From the IMG/VR virus record IMGVR_UViG_3300031746_004145, positions 1-64,000 of that record: DNA of 64,000 bases; one strand, written 5' to 3'. The notes below the pieces were generated by a model. It did no database searches. It was not told where the DNA came from and worked only from the letters and a program-made list of their open reading frames with translations. Both the position numbers and the translations under genes were made by a program. Origin of the DNA: a virus. Below, one piece after another: positions 60,101 to 64,000 of the stretch. Position 1 is the first letter of the stretch, and every line of letters starts with the position of its first letter.

Positions 60101-63049
60101 ATCGCCCTCAAGGCGGTCACTACTGGTATTCACAACACAGCCCTCGGGTCCTACGCACTCCGGAACACTACATCCGGCAGCCACAACACTGCCTTCGGTT
60201 CGGGCTCTCTGCGCTTCAATACCACCGGTTCGCTGAATGCGGCCTTGGGCCACAGTGCCCTCTACAACATCACCACCGGGACCAAGAACGTCGGCATCGG
60301 GCAGTGGGCTGGCGCATTCATCGCAGATGGCATCACTGCCTCCACCACTGCCATCAGCTCTCTCTACATTGGGTGGTACACCCGAGCCTCTGCGCTGGGG
60401 CAGACCAATGAGATCGTCATCGGAGACTCCGTCATCGGTATGGGCAGCAACACGGTGGTGCTTGGCAGCGACAGCATCACCAAGACCTACTTGAAGGGCG
60501 TCCTGACGAGTACGGTGGGCGACGGTGTGTCTTCGTTTGCTCATATCTTCAACACCGATACGACCTACTACCAGGGCTATCTCTTCGCGATCAGGAACAA
60601 CGGAGCAAACAAGCTTTCCCTAAATGCGGAAGGGACACTCTCCTGCACCAACCTCGGCGTCGGTACCGGAGCGACCCGTGTTGGTATTGGATCAGTCGCT
60701 CCGTTGAGCAGCGTGGCAGTAGGGGAATTTGCCCTGTCAACGAACACTGGGGGATACAACGTTGCCGTAGGCGAACTGGCCATGATCAACACCTATGGCG
60801 CAGCTAGCTCGGTAGGCATTGGCCGGTATGCCCTGAATCGCTGCCAGGGCAGCAACAACGTAGCGATCGGCAATGGCACGATGCAGGGCAACGAGGGCAC
60901 TGCCAGTTACAACGTGGTGGTGGGCGCTGGTGCCTTGCCCATGTCCTACACGAACGACAATACCGTCATCGGGGCAGGTGCCTCTACTGCCAGCTCGAAC
61001 TCTTCCGGCAGCGTGGTGATTGGTGGCTCTGCTCAGCCGACAGCGGGCTCATCCAACGAGATCGTCATCGGAGTCTCTGCTACAGGATACGGGTCCAATA
61101 CGGTTACTCTCGGTAATGCTTCGATCGCCAAGACGTACCTGAGAGGAGTTCTGACGAGCGTGGTTGCTGACGGTGCCTCTGCCGTGGCCCACGCCCTCGA
61201 CTCTCCATCGTACGCGACGACAGGAGCGAAGCTCTTGTCGATCCGCAACAACACTGCGGAGAAGGCCTACTTCGACAAGGACGGCTACCTCAGGTGGCCT
61301 GGCGTCGCGGGTATGCAGTCCGACGCCAGTGTGATGGTCTTCAACTCCAACTACAGCTACAACGGGAACTACTTCGCGTTCACCAACCAAGCCTCTGTCA
61401 AGCTCCTCATCGCCAATGGTGGAGTGGCCATCACTTCGCCCCTCTACGTTGAGTATGACTCATCTGTTGGAGACTACACAGGCGGCGGCACGATCTATTG
61501 TCAAAGAGTACAGGCAGGTAGCCGCACGGGAGTTCTTGCGTTGTCGGGCGGTAACGCACATGTCAGCATTGGACAAAGCACCGCACTGGAGAATCAGTGG
61601 CATGTCCTGTTCCAGCAGGGTGCGACTACGTCTGTTGCAGGAGTGACTGGCACAGGTTCGTTCTGTGCCCCGAGGTTCATGGCCTACGCCGCCGGCGTTC
61701 CCGCCCTCATCGCCACGAACATGCTGGAAGGGGCTGGAGCGGTTGCCGTAGCCATCGACACCCTCAACGATGCTCAAGTCTGGGCGACTGGCAAGCTGCT
61801 CTCGATCCGAACGCATGGAGTCGAGCAGGCCTACTTCGATCATGACGGGTCGTTGAAGCCTGCGGGCAACGGCACCTCCTCGCTCGGTGGCTTTGGGAAT
61901 GCATGGTCCTCCATCCATCTGGGGACGAACGGCATCGGTGACACGGCCGACAACTCACGTTGGTACTACACGAGTAATGGGCCAACCACCAATCAGGGGG
62001 CTGCGACCGATGGCGCTGCTGCCGTCGCCACCGTGCTAGACAACACCTTCTCCCTAACGGTGTCCGGAGCCAAACTCCTCTCCGTCAGAAACGCCACTGT
62101 CGAGAAGGCATACATCGACAAGGACGGCGGGGCCTACTTCGCAAGCAACGTGGGGATTGGTACGGCGCCCATCTCTGGGGTCCCGCTCTCCATCTACCAG
62201 TCCAACAGCAACACCGCATTCACCACGATGCAGAAGATGCAGGTCTCCGATACCGGAGGGTCTGGGCAGGTGGACGCGTTCACCTTCTACGTCGGGGCCA
62301 CCAGCCAGCGTGGTGGGAAGATCGCCTTCGGTGAGACTGGTGGAGGGTTCAACGCCGAGCAAGAGTGGATCAGCTGCGCACTGAACGCTTTCGAGTTCGG
62401 GCAGGCTGGCAACTATCCGATCACTTTCAAGACCAACTCTTCTACCCGGATGACCGTCTCGGGCACCGGAGAAGTGGGCGTCGGCATCACTCCTACGGCA
62501 GGCTTCCACGTCAAGTCGGTGACCGCAGATGGCGGCTCAGCCGTTGCTGCCATCCTCGACACGGCTGCGACCTACTCCACGACTGGCGCGAAGCTGTTGT
62601 CAGTACGTAACAACACGACTGAAAAGTTCTACATCGACAAGGATGGCGGTTTCTCCACGACGGGGACCGCAGCTACGGGTGCCCTCACCGTCACTGGTGC
62701 CATTACCGCCACCGGCAACATCACGGCCTACTACTCAGACGCCAGGCTGAAGATGGGCATCCACGCCATCAAGAGCCCCATCGAGAAGCTGATGAAGCTT
62801 CGGGGCGTCTCGTGGGTCTGGGACAGGGACGAGTGCCTCAGGGCCGGCTTCTATCCTGACTCGCTCGAGGACACTGGCGTCATCGCCCAGGAGGTCCAAG
62901 AGGTACTGCCACAGGCTGTCGGGCACGGGGCTAACAAGGACTACTTGTCCATGAAGACCAGCAACCACGGCCTCGTCGCCTTGCTCATCGAAGCCGTGAA
63001 GGAGTTGAAGGCTGAGATCGACCTGCTGAAGAGCAAGGTGCCGGCATGA
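57200..63049 (+). CDS. Giant tail fibre with collagen-like, repeat and S74 domains (1949 aa)
   Basis: N-terminal 100 residues are an attachment-type domain. Collagen-like G-x-y triplets occur at about 108-128 and 297-342. Residues 380 onward contain nine diverged copies of a unit with [21 protein letters not shown]. Two zones (about 945-1040 and 1165-1270) have TSGxxNTAxGxxAL-type repeats like YadA/Hia head repeats. The C-terminus (about 1845-1949) is a peptidase S74 intramolecular chaperone with SDARLK (Ser-Lys), then [12 protein letters not shown]; by analogy with endosialidase fibres it should trimerise the fibre and then cut itself off. It most likely binds the host receptor. Confidence 0.92.
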   Translation: MALRRFLFQNLGSGSSFFDENQDSDEVRVAKVTIVGGVAGVGLDLDDTDIVGARDVSARFVAIATGVSGAALDAGGLRITNIAPTPTGPNEAASRLFVENAIAGMTGVGATGATGPAGPQGPTGPYGEAAGRTYYPAPSQSSDIGGYFKALASPSPGGEQTITTAVSALTPVLVASFATEPGDPGVLAVPAGRGIRRMFAYTSQNNGYATITIEFYSRTVGGVETLIRTDTSAQFNNNTVVPIVWDSYSGNSYALDATDRLVAKVYVTKQSGPNFDVVLYFEGTTHASHVQSTISAGAVGPTGAIGPTGPMGPTGRQGATGVVGPTGAMGVTGALGPTGAGSFPGGVTGSIQFNDGGVFGGSTGALYNKDTQVISSNGGFSTDGQLRSLTIVPANSGYPIQLYSNRGDGASSVAVVIDSVTGMAVVGAKLLSIRNTGVEKAFFDLYGALTVPDLTVTGKFKSGVNGTNYATAYLQAGGANEYALLLNSAGAAARMVMQTSNGNWLFSVNSEYWIDDPTSLTRFRIVRTGPVSMWGNPADGAASVGTIIDTGTVLSTTGAKLLSLRNIGVEKASFDKDGYLAIATSGVTAGMALDVNGPILTRTDLRVGGTSGNIMWVNSYGAYLSILSSRTDTDSLSLNGRAADGATSVGVIINNTNTFANPTAKIASFRNNGAEVAYIRMNGSGAFTNPVYADAHNSYSGNTVSINGGAADGASAVGVSINSQLLSTAGAKLLSIRNAGVEKAYFDKDGALVTAGAITAVTGTLTGQATSDQPTFGAELLSGSGWTSTGWTGSWAAGWAHTVGNTSVLSNTTAAVVSTKYHIVLTVTGRTAGTFDLQFGGCTFTGLISGGYSGGYNDPMGFSSVDPTALTTAGLTITPTTDFDGTIVASIKAITGVSTPVFTLDSPVWGTQVAVRINTQGVGTDFQSMYFGQDSGSYVTSGYNNTGLGNQALMLLTSGHDNTAMGTIALKAVTTGIHNTALGSYALRNTTSGSHNTAFGSGSLRFNTTGSLNAALGHSALYNITTGTKNVGIGQWAGAFIADGITASTTAISSLYIGWYTRASALGQTNEIVIGDSVIGMGSNTVVLGSDSITKTYLKGVLTSTVGDGVSSFAHIFNTDTTYYQGYLFAIRNNGANKLSLNAEGTLSCTNLGVGTGATRVGIGSVAPLSSVAVGEFALSTNTGGYNVAVGELAMINTYGAASSVGIGRYALNRCQGSNNVAIGNGTMQGNEGTASYNVVVGAGALPMSYTNDNTVIGAGASTASSNSSGSVVIGGSAQPTAGSSNEIVIGVSATGYGSNTVTLGNASIAKTYLRGVLTSVVADGASAVAHALDSPSYATTGAKLLSIRNNTAEKAYFDKDGYLRWPGVAGMQSDASVMVFNSNYSYNGNYFAFTNQASVKLLIANGGVAITSPLYVEYDSSVGDYTGGGTIYCQRVQAGSRTGVLALSGGNAHVSIGQSTALENQWHVLFQQGATTSVAGVTGTGSFCAPRFMAYAAGVPALIATNMLEGAGAVAVAIDTLNDAQVWATGKLLSIRTHGVEQAYFDHDGSLKPAGNGTSSLGGFGNAWSSIHLGTNGIGDTADNSRWYYTSNGPTTNQGAATDGAAAVATVLDNTFSLTVSGAKLLSVRNATVEKAYIDKDGGAYFASNVGIGTAPISGVPLSIYQSNSNTAFTTMQKMQVSDTGGSGQVDAFTFYVGATSQRGGKIAFGETGGGFNAEQEWISCALNAFEFGQAGNYPITFKTNSSTRMTVSGTGEVGVGITPTAGFHVKSVTADGGSAVAAILDTAATYSTTGAKLLSVRNNTTEKFYIDKDGGFSTTGTAATGALTVTGAITATGNITAYYSDARLKMGIHAIKSPIEKLMKLRGVSWVWDRDECLRAGFYPDSLEDTGVIAQEVQEVLPQAVGHGANKDYLSMKTSNHGLVALLIEAVKELKAEIDLLKSKVPA
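57522..57585 (+). repeat. Collagen-like G-x-y tract 1
   Basis: Encodes about seven Gly-x-Thr/Pro/Ala triplets ending GPTGPYG, residues about 108-128 of the fibre. A matching longer tract lies at 58090-58225. Confidence 0.8.
58090..58225 (+). repeat. Collagen-like G-x-y tract 2
   Basis: Encodes about fifteen triplets ([16 protein letters not shown] and onward), residues about 297-342 of the fibre, likely a flexible triple-helical spacer. Confidence 0.85.
58476..62660 (+). repeat. Nine dispersed KLLSIRN-type repeats in the fibre
   Basis: Units near 58476, 58870, 59185, 59385, 60570, 61218, 61780, 62068 and 62583. Most share the GAKLLSIRN and EKAYFDKDG cores, and several are almost identical in DNA, making them recombination substrates. 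Each follows an A-D-G-A-x-S-V-like segment. Confidence 0.8.
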
Positions 63050-63594
63050 TGCCCACCACGGGCGCCCTTTCCTTCGACCAGCTCCGCACAGAGTGGGGGA
63101 AGGGGCAGTCGAACGTAGGGATCGCTTCGTACTATCAGGGCCCCTCTGGCAGCTCAGTATTCATCGTACGCCCACCGGATGTGTGTACATCCGTCCCTAC
63201 CGGAGGAGCCTTCGCCCTCAACGTCTTCTACGGCGCGGCTCGTGTGACTGGGGGTAGTGGGGGAGCTGGTCTGGGCGCGTCGAAGAGTGGTGATGCGTAT
63301 GGCTACGAGACAGGGGATGTTTCTGAAGTGACGGTGTATTCCAACACCGTCACCATCACCCCTTCTGGAGGCACCGCTCCATACTCCTACCTTTGGTCCT
63401 TCGTATCGGGGGTAGGGTCCACGATGTACATGTCAACCACCGGTGCTTCGATGTATTGGGGAACTTACTTCTCCAACGGCACAGCGAATGACTGGTCCGA
63501 GCTCAGCACCTACAAGTGTCGTGTTACCGACAACGTCTCAAACTTCTTCGACGTAGAAGTTGCAGTTCTTCTTGAGGCTTACATCTACGGGTAG
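63046..63594 (+). CDS. Fibre-associated structural protein (182 aa)
   Basis: ATG overlaps the fibre stop. Strand-rich and Gly/Ser/Thr-rich ([20 protein letters not shown] near 68-88), then a possible PKD-like segment ([15 protein letters not shown] at about 103-117). Likely part of the fibre or its tip. Not recognised. Confidence 0.6.
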   Translation: MMPTTGALSFDQLRTEWGKGQSNVGIASYYQGPSGSSVFIVRPPDVCTSVPTGGAFALNVFYGAARVTGGSGGAGLGASKSGDAYGYETGDVSEVTVYSNTVTITPSGGTAPYSYLWSFVSGVGSTMYMSTTGASMYWGTYFSNGTANDWSELSTYKCRVTDNVSNFFDVEVAVLLEAYIYG

Positions 63595-63614
63595 TCCCAA
63601 AAAGGAGATTCGTC

Positions 63615-63902
63615 ATGGCCATCCAGATCGCACTCGCAGAGGCAGACTCGGGCATCGGTGCAACAATCGCAGCTGCCTACGTCCGCATCGTCATCTACAC
63701 CCACGACATCAAGAACGACACCATCATGTTCGCGGTGGAGTACCACTACAACGCCCAGGCGAAGAACCAGGGACGTCAGCCCATCAGGGGAGCGAGCTAC
63801 ACCGTCACGGGGGCACAGCTGTCCGGCACCGGCGGCACTCGTTCTCAGCTGTACGCGTACCTCATGACGCTCCCCGAGTTCGCCACCGCCGTTGAGGTGT
63901 AG
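63615..63902 (+). CDS. Small protein near fibre operon (95 aa)
   Basis: ATG 63615 with AAAGGAG upstream. It starts MAIQIALAEADSGIGATIAA, then strand-rich with TVTGAQLSG. Size and place suggest a minor structural or adaptor protein. Not recognised. Confidence 0.6.
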   Translation: MAIQIALAEADSGIGATIAAAYVRIVIYTHDIKNDTIMFAVEYHYNAQAKNQGRQPIRGASYTVTGAQLSGTGGTRSQLYAYLMTLPEFATAVEV

Positions 63903-63904
63903 GC

Positions 63905-64000
63905 GTGAGCGACAACCTTCGAGGCCTGGTTGGTCTGGTGGGCTTGCTGCTCGTCATTGGAGGAGTTCTTGTCTTCGTGCTGTGGCGCAAGCACAAGAAC
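63905..64000 (+). CDS. Small membrane protein, 3'-partial
   Basis: GTG 63905 with GAGGTG upstream, open to the window end (32 codons). After MSDNLRG comes an uninterrupted 18-20-residue hydrophobic helix, then WRKHKN. This plan fits a small holin or spanin-type lysis protein, but the rest is outside the window. Confidence 0.55.
   Translation, partial: MSDNLRGLVGLVGLLLVIGGVLVFVLWRKHKN

Noticed and set aside
57200-63049. Diversity-generating retroelement variable region in the fibre
   Set aside because: The repeats are scattered and not adenine-mutated template/variable pairs, and no reverse transcriptase gene is present in the window.
63905-64000. Firm call of a holin
   Set aside because: Only 32 codons are visible; a single hydrophobic helix is not enough to name it.

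Overview
This window is 64 kb of a large, GC-rich contractile-tailed bacteriophage (myovirus-type Caudoviricetes), probably a jumbo-class genome. Evidence: a terminase large subunit, a serine prohead protease with scaffold-like genes and a major capsid protein, a very large tail sheath followed by a tail tube, a baseplate spike with a C-terminal HxH tip, and a 1949-residue tail fibre ending in an S74 chaperone. The host cannot be read from the sequence; strong G/C third-position bias suggests a high-GC bacterium. No tRNA, CRISPR, integrase or integration site was seen. Tape measure and portal are not recognised here, and no gene-free stretch exceeds about 150 bases.

Layout. (1) 1-11.0 kb, plus: the 3' part of a single-chain RNA polymerase joining bacterial-type beta and beta-prime regions, followed 3 bases later by the baseplate spike and four structural-looking genes, ending at a perfect 15-bp bidirectional terminator. 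(2) 11.0-14.5 kb, minus: a small nucleic-acid module with a DUF5131 protein, two tiny Cys-rich proteins, an RNase HII whose reading frame is broken at a G/C-run hairpin, a GIY-YIG homing endonuclease and an 88-residue protein. (3) 14.6-16.4 kb, plus: terminase. (4) 16.5-17.7 kb, minus: two genes, one an excisionase-like HTH protein. (5) 17.8-29.9 kb, plus: head module (protease, scaffold-like proteins, capsid), with an HNH endonuclease inserted after the capsid gene, then small virion or connector candidates. (6) 29.9-46.7 kb, plus: three large adhesin-like proteins, neck/adaptor genes, sheath and tube, ended by a terminator. (7) 46.8-55.4 kb, minus: about 20 mostly overlapping small genes, many with Cys pairs, plus a cold-shock protein, a ribbon-helix-helix protein and a MoxR/CobS-like ATPase paired with a HEXXH-VWA protein. 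(8) 55.4-64 kb, plus: small genes, the giant fibre and its neighbours, and the start of a membrane protein.

How it fits together. The plus-strand blocks are virion genes and the minus-strand blocks look like accessory or takeover functions. The RNA polymerase sits among tail genes, so it may be packaged or made late. A short signature, [A/G]-F-x-D-E-L-x-K-I-[A/S] or the looser K-[L/I/T/S]-[A/S], recurs in otherwise unrelated head-module and small proteins and may be a maturation-cleavage or packaging signal. Two places (rnhB and the middle of the protease gene) show reading-frame anomalies that are either real recoding/overlap or sequence errors.
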